A stretch of DNA of 40,774 nucleotides, from positions 1 through 40,774 of the forward strand of contig NZ_JAVHUW010000031.1 in NCBI RefSeq assembly GCF_030954495.1. Direction: 5' to 3'. Position numbers and translations under genes: made by a program. Below the pieces are notes generated by a model. The model ran no database searches, was not told the DNA's origin, and saw nothing but the letters and a program-made list of their open reading frames with translations. Positions within the stretch are counted from its first letter, which is position 1. Every line of letters begins with the position of its first letter. This DNA comes from Candidatus Desulfosporosinus nitrosoreducens. Its GTDB lineage: Bacteria; Bacillota; Desulfitobacteriia; Desulfitobacteriales; Desulfitobacteriaceae. Positions 8,566 to 15,937 of the stretch are shown here, piece by piece.

Positions 8566-8856
8566 ATGGTTAAAATAACCGAACTTGCAGTTCAAAAAAT
8601 TAAAGAGATGCAGCAGAGCAAACATAAAGAAAACGATTTTCTTCGGATTTATCTGATAAGTGAGGGCTGTGGCATCCCGAGTTACGGTTTAACCTTGGAG
8701 GAGACTAAAAAAGAGGATGATCTTCTTGAGTTTAATTACGGGCTTTCAATTCTTACGGACAAAAAGCTGGCCTCTATAGAGGAAATAATTGTTGACTATA
8801 TCGAGACGAAGAGGGGCGGGGGATTTGAAATACGCAAGTCCAAAAAAGCCCGGTAA
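8566..8856 (+). CDS. HesB/IscA-like protein lacking the C-terminal Cys-Gly-Cys
   Basis: 96 aa from ATG 8566, chosen because the family starts with MVKITELAVQKIKEM and AGAGGAG (8551-8557) precedes it; the longer frame from 8512 overlaps the previous gene. A-type proteins carry Fe-S clusters on three cysteines: one in the middle and a CGC near the end. Here the middle one is present (EGCGIPSYGLTLEE, C35), while the C-terminal site reads KRGGGFEIRKS with no cysteine. The beta-rich fold pattern (LRIYLISEGC) is otherwise kept. It is 19 nt after the MoeA-PBP gene, so probably co-transcribed. It may act with the Fe-S rich FDH/AOR enzymes, but cluster transfer by the standard mechanism is unlikely. 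Confidence 0.75.
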   Translation: MVKITELAVQKIKEMQQSKHKENDFLRIYLISEGCGIPSYGLTLEETKKEDDLLEFNYGLSILTDKKLASIEEIIVDYIETKRGGGFEIRKSKKAR

Positions 8857-9045
8857 GGAGAACAACAGGCAATTTTTTTAGAAGTAATGCTGATCCGCTT
8901 TCGGGCATCCCGCATCATGCTTTCCTTTAGGACCTGTTAGGTTTAATCAGGTCAAAGAAGGAATCTCCATGAAACTCGCAGGGAAAGAAATACAGTTCAC
9001 TATGCAGGGATGAGACAATCATGAGTTGATTTGCATAAAATTTAA

Positions 9046-9092
9046 AAAGGCAAGGGCTTAGTCACAAATCTATGTGATAAGTTCTTGCCTTT
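9046..9092 (-). terminator. Terminator of the DJ-1/PfpI gene
   Basis: AAGGCAAGGGCTTAGTCAC (9047-9065) pairs with GTGATAAGTTCTTGCCTT (9074-9091) with one bulge and G-U pairs. Read on the minus strand it ends in a T-run and lies just after the stop of the minus-strand gene. On the plus strand it is followed at 9097 by GGTTTTTTT, so it may stop transcription from region 1 too. Confidence 0.75.
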
Positions 9093-9115
9093 ATCCGGTT
9101 TTTTTAGCAGATATT

Positions 9116-9742
9116 TTACTTAGCAAAAGGATCGTATGATTTATCATTGTTCCAGATGTATTCGCTTTCGAGCGCAGCTTGTTTGGCAACCTCAGGACCA
9201 TTCACATCATGGATAAACCCCATTGCCATATCCATCCCCGCCGAAACGCCTGAAGATGTATAGTATTTCCCATCAACGACCCAGCGCGCTTTATGAACCC
9301 AATTTACTTTAGGGCAAGCTTTGGAAACAATCTTAAAAGCCATTTTGTTTGTAGTCGCCGAATGATTGTCCAGTAAAGAGGTAAGGGCCAATAGAAATGA
9401 GCCGGTGCATACGGTCATTACATAAGGCGCGGCTTCCGCAAGTTTTTTCAATTGTTCAAGAAAACTCTGGTTTCCAATATATAACTTTACTTCCGAAGTT
9501 CCGGGAATCAGCAAAATACCATCCGTAGCTATTGCAGAAATCGGTTGCGTTTCAACTTGAATGCCATGCCAACTGGTAACAGATCCGCCTGCCATTGAAA
9601 AACAATTGACTTTATAGTGTTCTGGCAGACGTCCCATAATTTGTGCGGGTCCAAAAGCATCAATTGTTTCAAATTTAGCGAATAGCAGGATATTCAAATT
9701 CCTCATCTTAAATTCAACATCCATTCTATTTTGTAGTTTCAA
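9116..9742 (-). CDS. DJ-1/PfpI family protein (glutamine amidotransferase-like fold)
   Basis: Up to 208 aa. It has the DJ-1/PfpI pattern: a Rossmann-like start (NLNILLFAKFETIDAFGPAQIM), the strand GILLIPGT and the nucleophile elbow VMTVCTGSFLLA with cysteine at residue 112. A later KARWVVDGKYYTSSGVSAGMDM resembles the isonitrile hydratase/AraC-associated subgroup. The substrate cannot be named; members act as hydrolases, deglycase-like stress proteins or regulators. The start is uncertain. TTG 9742 gives the longest form, but no clear ribosome site precedes it, and relatives begin near ATG 9706 (MRNLNILLF). It is transcribed alone, convergent with the molybdenum cluster. Confidence 0.85.
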   Translation of the reverse strand: MKLQNRMDVEFKMRNLNILLFAKFETIDAFGPAQIMGRLPEHYKVNCFSMAGGSVTSWHGIQVETQPISAIATDGILLIPGTSEVKLYIGNQSFLEQLKKLAEAAPYVMTVCTGSFLLALTSLLDNHSATTNKMAFKIVSKACPKVNWVHKARWVVDGKYYTSSGVSAGMDMAMGFIHDVNGPEVAKQAALESEYIWNNDKSYDPFAK

Positions 9743-9974
9743 ATCAATTGTATCCGGTTTTTGAATGATGTCAATAATAGGTGAAATTTCTAGGACTAAC
9801 TAAATTGCTGCTAGGACTATCAAATTCGTTTGGTTTTGGCGATCGCAATGCAGTGATTGTCTTAAAAAAGTATCAGTATACAGCCGGGCTGAACTAGAGG
9901 ACTTATTTTAGTAGTCCTCATTTTTGTGTCGTGGATGGAGATACTAACTTACTGAACTAAGAGGAGGGATGTTT

Positions 9975-10148
9975 GTGTCTGAATTGGCTAAAATAATCGG
10001 CCAAATTGAAGAATTGCGCTTAAGCACCATTAAGGTACAGGGGGATAATTCCTCTGCTGATCCCGAAACTGTGGCTGCATGCCACGAATTACATACTGCC
10101 TTGGATAGATATCAAGGAATACTTATGAGGGTAAAAGAGGATAAGTGA
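9975..10148 (+). CDS. Spo0E-like aspartyl-phosphate phosphatase family protein
   Basis: 57 aa. GTG 9975 follows AGGAGGG (9962-9968) by 6 nt; the in-frame ATG at 9969 directly abuts the ribosome site and is less likely. The protein is two short helices: ELAKIIGQIEELRLS and ETVAACHELHTALDRYQGIL. This matches the Spo0E-like pattern, in which the first helix is followed by a variable loop and then an (S/C)xxLDxxIxxY-type helix. Spo0E proteins dephosphorylate Spo0A~P and delay sporulation. The classic SQxLD is altered here (CHELHTALD), so activity is uncertain. A strong terminator follows, so it is monocistronic. Confidence 0.65.
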   Translation: MSELAKIIGQIEELRLSTIKVQGDNSSADPETVAACHELHTALDRYQGILMRVKEDK

Positions 10149-10175
10149 TAATGTGGGAAAGAATTGATTAGATAA

Positions 10176-10213
10176 AGAAGCCCTGGAGGGTATACGCCTC
10201 CAGGGCTTCTTTG
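10176..10213 (+). terminator. Strong rho-independent terminator after the Spo0E-like gene
   Basis: Perfect 14-bp stem, AGAAGCCCTGGAGG (10176-10189) with CCTCCAGGGCTTCT (10197-10210), 7-nt loop, then TTTG. It lies 27 nt after the stop codon. Confidence 0.85.
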
Positions 10214-10370
10214 TAGGACGCCAAGCTCTTTTTCAGGTTGAGGACATTGAGGTTGTTATGGTCAAAGCAAAACTCCATGTAAAATCTTTCTCCTCTGCTG
10301 AGTGTTTTCTTCCGCTAGACTAATTTTTCACTATCCATAATTATTGTATAATCGTTAAGAGGTGATAAGA

Positions 10371-11066
10371 ATGGGGACGCCAACGATTCGAATTAAATAT
10401 TTGTATCACAGTGGTTTTCTGGTGGAAACGGATCTGCATTTGCTGATATTTGATTATTATCAAGGCGCTGTTCAACAAATAATTAAGGAAAGTCCCAAAA
10501 AGATTGTGGTTTTTTGTTCTCATAGCCACCCCGATCATTATAATCCGGCGATTCTGGAATGGCAAAAGGATCGAGTGGATATTCAGTATGTCTTTAGTCG
10601 GGAAAACATCATCTCCCAATCGGCCAAAAACATCAATTATCTCTCGCCCTATGAGGAACTGGAACTGGGTGACCTAAGAGTTAAGGCCTTTAATTCTACG
10701 GATATCGGCGTTTCATTTCTGGTCCAAGTGGATGGGATGCGCATCTTTCATGCCGGAGATCTGAATTGGTGGTATTGGATTGATACTCCAGAGGAGATGG
10801 CTAAAGCTGAACGGGATTTTAAGGCTGAGGTCCAACACCTGAAGGGAGAGACCATAGATATTGCCTTCTTCCCCGTGGACCCAAGGCTGGAGGAAAACTA
10901 CGGTGCAGGGGGTGAGTACTTCATCCGGGAGCTTAAACCGAAGATTTTTATTCCCATGCACTTTGGGGACAGTCCTGAAATCACAGGGAAATTCCGGAAA
11001 AAGATGCAAGGCTCCCCAACTAGGATTGTTGAACTAACCCAGATGGGGCAGGAGTTTGTAATTTAA
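10371..11066 (+). CDS. Metallo-beta-lactamase-fold hydrolase (UlaG-like)
   Basis: 231 aa from ATG 10371; AAGAGGTG lies 8 nt upstream, which makes the in-frame GTG at 10362 less likely. The zinc motif HSHPDH is at residues 51-56 (HxHxDH). A second metal region follows in FHAGDLNWWYW (His then Asp), and a late MHFGD supplies a further His. This is the layout of the UlaG/RNase-Z-like MBL branch, which acts on phosphoesters or lactones. The substrate is unknown. It is transcribed alone, convergent with the glycosidase gene to its right. Confidence 0.88.
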   Translation: MGTPTIRIKYLYHSGFLVETDLHLLIFDYYQGAVQQIIKESPKKIVVFCSHSHPDHYNPAILEWQKDRVDIQYVFSRENIISQSAKNINYLSPYEELELGDLRVKAFNSTDIGVSFLVQVDGMRIFHAGDLNWWYWIDTPEEMAKAERDFKAEVQHLKGETIDIAFFPVDPRLEENYGAGGEYFIRELKPKIFIPMHFGDSPEITGKFRKKMQGSPTRIVELTQMGQEFVI

Positions 11067-11152
11067 CATGGGTACTTATGTTGCTGGACGTGACAGGCGG
11101 TGCACTGGTGTCTATCCTCTGGATTTTTGTGGCCAATCTGTTGTACTGAATA

Positions 11153-12193
11153 TTATTTTACTATAAAAAAGGATGGCGCATGGCGTTCACCGTATGGACT
11201 GGATGGGTGATTCACAATCTGTCCGCGATAATAGAGAACGGTTGATGCCCCGCCGTCAAGATTGGCTACGTTGTAGGCGCCATATTTAAGCATGATATCC
11301 TGAACATCTTTTAGAGTAGCTCCTAGTGACCCAATCCGGCGTCCGTCGATGACCAGCATTAAAATTGTACCGTCTTTTGTTTGTCCTATCGCTGTTCTTG
11401 GGGCAATCCCCCATGCTCCATCTCCATGTGTTATAGCAGGTTTACCATTGACGACAAGAAAAGGACCGAATGTAACTGCATCACGTATCCCCATCCGTTT
11501 GATGTTAGCTAAAGTATAATGACCTAATACAAGAATATTTCTTTGGTTTATACCAATGACATCGTAGGTTGAAACTCCCGAATCCTTGTATAGAAGTCTA
11601 CCGCGCGAGATGAGGATACCCTGTGGGTGCCCGCCGCTTCCGTTGCCCTGTGGGTCATTAAAAGCTCCGCCATTAATGACTGCTACAGCTCCGGTAACCG
11701 CGGCTATGTCTTCAGCCCTTTCGCCGATTTCCCCTAGATAACGCGTTGCTGCCACTCTCACGCGTCCAGGATTACTGACTTTTAGTATGTATCCAGTAAA
11801 CCCCTTTTGATTAATGTCAATAAGCTCGGTGCTGTTATTCTTATTCGTACCGCGCATATTAATTAAGGTCGGATCGGAGTTCCCCAAATCTTTAGCTTGG
11901 TCGCTGTCCAGTATTTTTTGAATCTCGGCATCGCTAAAAAACCATTTTGCCAAGTACTGATGGTTCATTGACGTCATAGCACTTTCCACCCAGAAATTAC
12001 GCAACGTCTCAAAGGGTTGAAACGGGCAATAAAGAAACCCTAAAAAGAGCAAAAGAAACATACTGAAAGACCATGCCATGAGTCGGGGGAATAACCTCTT
12101 TTTATGTTTATAATGGTAGACCCCAAAAGGTTTCTTTTCGGGTCGTGGTTGCATCGTCGAATTTGAGGACTTAGGGATTCCGGTACTACCCAT
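11153..12193 (-). CDS. Membrane-anchored phosphodiester glycosidase (NAGPA/DUF2233 domain) protein
   Basis: 346 aa. ATG 12193 is preceded by GGAGATG about 6 nt upstream. A basic N-terminus (KKPFGVYHYKHKKRLFPR) is followed by one membrane helix (about 38-57, MAWSFSMFLLLFLGFLYC), so the rest is probably outside the membrane. The C-terminal two thirds match the NAGPA fold seen in exopolysaccharide-linked and sporulation-linked proteins: AVINGGAFNDPQG, GHPQGILISRGRLLY, TAIGQTKDGTILMLVIDGR, and the hallmark NLDGGASTVLYYRG near the end. NAGPA proteins remove GlcNAc from phosphodiesters. In Firmicutes this type often acts on wall polymers. No partner gene is adjacent. Confidence 0.9.
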   Translation of the reverse strand: MGSTGIPKSSNSTMQPRPEKKPFGVYHYKHKKRLFPRLMAWSFSMFLLLFLGFLYCPFQPFETLRNFWVESAMTSMNHQYLAKWFFSDAEIQKILDSDQAKDLGNSDPTLINMRGTNKNNSTELIDINQKGFTGYILKVSNPGRVRVAATRYLGEIGERAEDIAAVTGAVAVINGGAFNDPQGNGSGGHPQGILISRGRLLYKDSGVSTYDVIGINQRNILVLGHYTLANIKRMGIRDAVTFGPFLVVNGKPAITHGDGAWGIAPRTAIGQTKDGTILMLVIDGRRIGSLGATLKDVQDIMLKYGAYNVANLDGGASTVLYYRGQIVNHPSSPYGERHAPSFFIVK

Positions 12194-12426
12194 ATACTTA
12201 CATCTCCGAAGACTATATTCTATATTTGCAACTTAAAGAGTTGCATGGAAAATAATCCAACCTTACCTCATTTTGAGCTGCCATTAAATCATATTTTCTG
12301 TAAATATTATAAAAGATATTATAACCTCTATTCTATCACATAAACTAACATAGACCTAAGCGCTATGCTTTTTGCAATAGCTCCTCTACCCAGGGATGCA
12401 AGTCCCCTCGTCTCCGCCATAGTTTT

Positions 12427-12465
12427 TCGAAAGAAGTCGATTGCTGTTGCAACTGGCTTCTTTCG
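12427..12465 (+). repeat. Covarying hairpin repeat, copy 1 of 3
   Basis: CGAAAGAAGTCGATTGC (12428-12444), TGTT loop, GCAACTGGCTTCTTTCG (12449-12465). Related copies are at 13391-13426 and 14064-14100, each between small genes. Base changes between copies mostly preserve pairing, and the downstream TATG..TAAAATAT stretch is also shared with copy 2. It is likely a terminator/promoter boundary unit. The rest of 12194-12513 is AT-rich with no gene. Confidence 0.75.
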
Positions 12466-12513
12466 ACTCGTATGTTATGATAATGTAAAATATCCATTTT
12501 TATGGAGGTGGGC

Positions 12514-13335
12514 ATGGTAACGAAAGTTATTGATAAAGTTACTTTTGAATTAAAGGATGATTTTGACTTCTCTTTTATTTCTCAATATGGAACCGTATTT
12601 GCTGTATTTGACAAGCAAGATTCTGGAAACTTGTGTTTTGGCGTTCAATACAGAGACAGGAAATTGTTCTTGAAAATGGCTGGAGCGTCAACAATCAGAA
12701 GCCGTGTGAGTAATAAAGAAGCAATAGACAGGCTTAAATCTACTGTAATTATTTATGAGGATTTGCGGCATCCCAAGTTAATAAACCTAATTGACCATAA
12801 AGCAATTAATGACGGTTATCTAACAATATTTGAATGGTTTGAAGGTGAGTGCATGGGCAGACAATATAATTCTTTTGATAAATTCATTGCCTTGCCGACA
12901 AATGAGAAACTGCACATATATAATGATATACTCCTATTTCATCAGCATGTAAACAAATGTAATTATGTAGCGATTGATTTTTACGATGGATGTATAATGT
13001 ATGATTTTTTGAAGGGCCAGACAATGATTTGCGATATAGAGTTTTATCACAAAAAACCCTATTTTAACCCAATAGGGCGAATGTGGGGTTCGAGTCAGCA
13101 CATGTCACCCGAAGAATTTCAATTAGGTGCAGAGGTTGACGAAAAATCAAATGTTTTTCTAATGGGTGCTACTGCGTTTCAATTGTTCGGTGGCGGACGT
13201 GACCGCTCCTTTGAAAAATGGAGCGCAAACAAGGATTTATTCAAGATTGCAACTAAAGGTATAAATCCTGATAGAAAATTACGGTATTGCTCTATTGACG
13301 AATATATCAATGACTGGAACAGTGCCAAAAGCTAA
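12514..13335 (+). CDS. Protein kinase-like fold protein
   Basis: 273 aa from ATG 12514, chosen because GGAGG (12504-12508) is 5 nt upstream; an upstream in-frame ATG at 12502 lacks a site. The layout resembles a small eukaryotic-type kinase: RDRKLFLKMAGAS (candidate ATP lysine), EDLRHPKLINLIDH (helix C region), TIFEWFEGECMG (hinge), AIDFYDGCIMYDF (in place of HRDxxxxN), ICDIEFY (DxE in place of DFG), and SSQHMSPEEFQLGAEVDEKSNVFLMGATAF (APE-like segment and F-helix Asp). Catalytic motifs are atypical, so it may phosphorylate a small molecule or be a pseudokinase. It is AT-rich compared with region 1 and is bounded by the hairpin repeat on both sides. Confidence 0.7.
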   Translation: MVTKVIDKVTFELKDDFDFSFISQYGTVFAVFDKQDSGNLCFGVQYRDRKLFLKMAGASTIRSRVSNKEAIDRLKSTVIIYEDLRHPKLINLIDHKAINDGYLTIFEWFEGECMGRQYNSFDKFIALPTNEKLHIYNDILLFHQHVNKCNYVAIDFYDGCIMYDFLKGQTMICDIEFYHKKPYFNPIGRMWGSSQHMSPEEFQLGAEVDEKSNVFLMGATAFQLFGGGRDRSFEKWSANKDLFKIATKGINPDRKLRYCSIDEYINDWNSAKS

Positions 13336-13390
13336 CGATGCCATATAACGCTTTGCATCTTTTTTGACCTGACTTTCCAAAATTTTTGCC

Positions 13391-13426
13391 GAAAGAAATC
13401 AATCGCTGTTGCGGTTGGCTTCTTTG
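13391..13426 (+). repeat. Covarying hairpin repeat, copy 2 of 3
   Basis: GAAAGAAATCAATCGC, TGTT loop, GCGGTTGGCTTCTTT. All arm positions can pair, including compensatory changes relative to copy 1 (ATTGC/GCAAC became ATCGC/GCGGT). It lies 55 nt after the kinase-like gene and 35 nt before the acetyltransferase, followed by TATATGGTAAAATAT, a possible -10 region. Confidence 0.75.
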
Positions 13427-13460
13427 CATTTATATGGTAAAATATAGAATATACACATGA

Positions 13461-14009
13461 ATGGACGGTAACACGATGTTATTTAAAGAATTGCAAACCG
13501 ATAGATTATTGCTTAAAAACATATCGTCTGATGATAGGGAATTCATTTTTAGCCAGTTCTCTGATAATGTGGTCAACAGGTATTTATTTGATGCCGAACC
13601 TCTTATTAATGTTCAGGGAGCAGATAATATTATTGAATTTTACTTACAGCCTGAACCGAGATTACAGCATCGTTGGGTATTGGTTAGAAAAGAGGATGGT
13701 ATCAGAATAGGCACATGCGGTTTCCACTGCTGGAATATGAACGACAATACTTGCGATGTAGGATATGATTTGAAAGAAATATATTGGGGCAAAGGTTACA
13801 TGGCTGAGGCCATGGAAACCATAATTTCATTTGCGTATGAGCAGATGAATTTAAAAAAGATAAATGCCTGTATTTATGTAGATAATGGGCGTTCCATCAA
13901 ACTTGCAGAAAAATTAGGGTTTAAGTTCAATGGAGAAACCCAGATGGTCTCTTTTAGAGGCAAAGTATACGAACATAAAATTTTTACTTTGGACTTAGGC
14001 ATACTATAA
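13461..14009 (+). CDS. GNAT family N-acetyltransferase (RimJ/RimL type)
   Basis: 182 aa. Typical RimJ/RimL features: LQTDRLLLKNISSDDREFIF at the start, RIGTCGFHCW (beta 4), VGYDLKEIYWGKGYMAEAMETI (acetyl-CoA loop, here WGKGYM), and ACIYVDNGRSIKLAEKLGF near the end. It would transfer acetyl from acetyl-CoA to an amine such as an N-terminus, antibiotic or polyamine; the acceptor is not predictable. ATG 13461 or ATG 13476 (five codons inside) are both possible and neither has a strong ribosome site. It sits between hairpin repeats 2 and 3 as a one-gene unit. Confidence 0.9.
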   Translation: MDGNTMLFKELQTDRLLLKNISSDDREFIFSQFSDNVVNRYLFDAEPLINVQGADNIIEFYLQPEPRLQHRWVLVRKEDGIRIGTCGFHCWNMNDNTCDVGYDLKEIYWGKGYMAEAMETIISFAYEQMNLKKINACIYVDNGRSIKLAEKLGFKFNGETQMVSFRGKVYEHKIFTLDLGIL

Positions 14010-14063
14010 ATTTGAGAAATATAAATTGTGGTATCCTTTTTGACTAACTATCCACAATATTTG

Positions 14064-14100
14064 TCGAAAGAAGTTGACTGCTGTTGCAGTTGGCTTTTTT
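14064..14100 (+). repeat. Covarying hairpin repeat, copy 3 of 3
   Basis: CGAAAGAAGTTGACTGC, TGTT loop, GCAGTTGGCTTTTTT. It is the most terminator-like copy because the 3' arm runs into seven T. It lies 55 nt after the acetyltransferase stop. Confidence 0.75.
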
Positions 14101-14226
14101 TAGATTTAGATAGGCATTGTAGGTCAAGACTTTTATTTATAAAAATGAAGACAAGCACATATTCGTTTTGACAACGTATCAATATTTTGACAAGATATGA
14201 GTATGTAATGGATGGAGGTGTTATTT

Positions 14227-14499
14227 GTGGCGACTATCAGACCAAGTTCAGACTTACGCAATAAATACAATGAAATTTCAGCGTTTTGCAACAAATATAA
14301 TGAGCCGGTGTTTATTACCAAGAATGGAACAGGCGATCTGGTTATCTTGTCAAATGCGGAATATGAGCGTTTGAGCGGAAAATATGAACTACACCGCCTA
14401 CTTGACGAAGCTCTGGCAGCCATGAAAAAGGGAACAGGTCGTTCGGCTGAGGAAGTATTTGCTGAGATTGAGAGGGAATTCGGTTTTGACAGAGTATAA
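14227..14499 (+). CDS. Phd/YefM-family antitoxin
   Basis: 90 aa from GTG 14227, chosen because GGAGGTG (14214-14220) is 6 nt upstream and homologues start MATIRPSSDLRNKYNEIS. N-terminal Phd/YefM DNA-binding domain (DLRNKYNEISAFCNKYNEPVFITKNGTGDLVILS) and a C-terminal helical toxin-neutralising region (LDEALAAMKKGTGRSAEEVFAEIEREF). Such antitoxins repress their own operon and block a RelE/ParE toxin. The toxin start overlaps the antitoxin 3' end, but only its first 34 codons remain, so this antitoxin is functionally orphaned at this locus. Confidence 0.9.
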   Translation: MATIRPSSDLRNKYNEISAFCNKYNEPVFITKNGTGDLVILSNAEYERLSGKYELHRLLDEALAAMKKGTGRSAEEVFAEIEREFGFDRV

Positions 14500-14590
14500 G
14501 TTTATCATCGAACTCCCTGCTCAGAGGGATTTGCAAGGCCTTTTCTGTTATGCTTTAGGGCCCTTTTTGCTTTACATGAATTCGGCTTGA
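14486..14590 (+). pseudogene. Truncated RelE/ParE-type toxin remnant
   Basis: A TTG at 14486 overlaps the antitoxin end by 14 nt, the usual arrangement for this pair. It opens a frame reading TEYKFIIELPAQRDLQGLF, the typical start of RelE/ParE toxins (xYKIIxxxPAQRDLQxIxxY). The frame then degenerates and stops at 14590. A full toxin has about 95-110 residues; the catalytic C-terminal half is absent. Confidence 0.75.
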
Positions 14591-14649
14591 GAACAATATG
14601 TATACATGGGTAAATCAGAGAAAATGCGAAAGTAGCTGTGTGACCATTA

Positions 14650-15090
14650 TTGTGGGTTTGGAGGGGGGATCACGGTATTTTACCTCGCCGCGTCAGCGAT
14701 ATCCTCATGTATAACGGCCTGTTCGGTTCCGCGTTTTCAAAAGTATCTGTAAGCGAAACCGCCATGCTGGTTTTCGTGCTGACGCAGACGGTTTCCTTGT
14801 TTTTGACAAACAACCGATTGTTTACCGAGGTCAAAGAATCCGAACACAAATTGGCTAATGAAAAAGAGATTCTTGAAAAACCAAATCGCCTGAAAACGTA
14901 ATTTCCGGGAAATGTATCCTATGAGATGCGGACGCCGTTGTCCGTTATTTCGGTGAACATACAAACGGCGTCTCAGTTAATAAAGCGGATGGGTGATCCT
15001 GCGCTTGATCCGGAAGCGGTGGAACTGCTCACGGACTCGCAAAGTGAAATCATGCGACTGACGCGCATGGTGGGCGGTATGCTGACGTAG
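14650..15090 (+). pseudogene. Broken sensor histidine kinase (membrane segment and HisKA region)
   Basis: One frame reads a possible membrane stretch (ETAMLVFVLTQTVSLFLTNN), a coiled-coil linker (FTEVKESEHKLANEKEILEKPNRLKT), then an in-frame TAA (14899-14901), and continues in the same frame with FPGNVSYEMRTPLSVISVNIQTAS and EIMRLTRMVGGMLT to a TAG at 15088. Intact relatives read LKTEFLGNVSHEMRTPL, so the phosphate-accepting histidine has become tyrosine (SYEMRTPL) as well. The ATPase domain is missing. Confidence 0.8.
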
Positions 15091-15096
15091 GCATCA

Positions 15097-15402
15097 TCAT
15101 ACCCGGGTATGAAGGCGACGATAGCTGGATGCGCGGGAAAGATACTTTAGAATTTCTTGGACTTTGGGAACAACTAAACAACTCAGATTTTAACCCCGTC
15201 GAATTCGATGGGGTTTAGAATGCGGGCCGGTTCTAACGCTTCTACTATGTCCCCGAAAAAATGGATCAGCGGGACGAATGCCATGGGAATCATTTCACGT
15301 TCCGGTCGTTATGGCGACACTTTTGCTCACAGAGATATCGCTTTTGAATTTGCTTCATGGATTTCAGCAGAGTTCAAGTTATATATCATCAAAGATTATT
15401 AA
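15097..15402 (+). pseudogene. KilA-N domain gene fragment with a frameshift
   Basis: Two frames join near 15210. The first is DDSWMRGKDTLEFLGLWEQL and on to FNPVEFDGV, stop at 15216. The second is GFRMRAGSNASTMSPKKWIS through GRYGDTFAHRDIAFEFASWI to EFKLYIIKDY, stop at 15402. Together they read as a KilA-N domain, a DNA-binding domain typical of phage antirepressors and Roc-like proteins. The N-terminus and anything after the domain are lost. Confidence 0.8.
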
Positions 15403-15657
15403 CGACTTAAGTTAGATCGAAATGGAAATCGAGCCGATTTGGCAGCTCCAGGCACGTGGAGACCTTCCTTTGAAAGGTAGCATCCGTCGCCCCCATATCG
15501 TTGGCACTAGGGTCAACGGGTGCTTAAACATATTATTCTTACCAAGTGGAAATGAATTTGCGAAAAACTCTTGACGGTACCCAAAAAAAGGCCTATATTC
15601 GATCTATTAGAATATTTTATACTTGTTCTATGGTATTTGTTATGGCCAGAATCCCTG
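15403..15657. other. Non-coding stretch between KilA-N remnant and repeat copy 2
   Basis: No recognisable gene. A 40-50 codon open frame around 15421-15574 has no ribosome site and matches no family known to me. TTGACG at 15571-15576 with a TATATTC stretch about 18 nt on could be a promoter, but there is no supporting context. Confidence 0.4.
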
Positions 15658-15785
15658 ATCCGATGACTAATCCGCTCTAAGACTCCCGTTTCTGCAAGCG
15701 GTGAGTTAAGAGCGGCTAAGTCCTGGATAAGAGCGACTAATATTCAGATGGAGTTAAAACTCCACCTGAATCAAGCCTTCTTTAT
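15658..15785 (+). repeat. Structured element, copy 2 (see 287-415)
   Basis: Same start (ATCCGATGACTAA), same internal stem (CCGCTCTAAGACTC with GAGTTAAGAGCGG), same terminal stem (15742-15755 with 15758-15771) and same end (TTCTTTAT) as copy 1. It lies about 150 nt upstream of the sigma-54 activator gene, again in a 5' non-coding position. The remaining 15786-15937 is AT-rich and has three spaced GGTAT motifs but no gene. Confidence 0.75.
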
Positions 15786-15937
15786 CTAATTTCACTAGAC
15801 ATCCGGCCATCATGGCCAGCGGCCGCCTAATTGCTGTTTTAAACGGTCCTAAGTGTTAACTTATTGGTATTCCAAAGGTATCTTTCAATGGTATTTTAAA
15901 GCAATACTAAGCTCCTTTAAGACTAATCCAGACAAAA

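Noticed and set aside
11067..11152. Short hydrophobic ORF (about 23 codons) after the MBL hydrolase gene
   Set aside because: Too short, with no ribosome site; composition alone does not support a gene.
12427..14100. Integron attC sites between the small genes
   Set aside because: The hairpins lack the GTTRRRY and RYYYAAC boxes in the right places and no integrase is in the window; a terminator-like role fits better.
15421..15574. About 50-codon ORF after the KilA-N remnant
   Set aside because: No ribosome site, no recognisable similarity and no neighbour logic.
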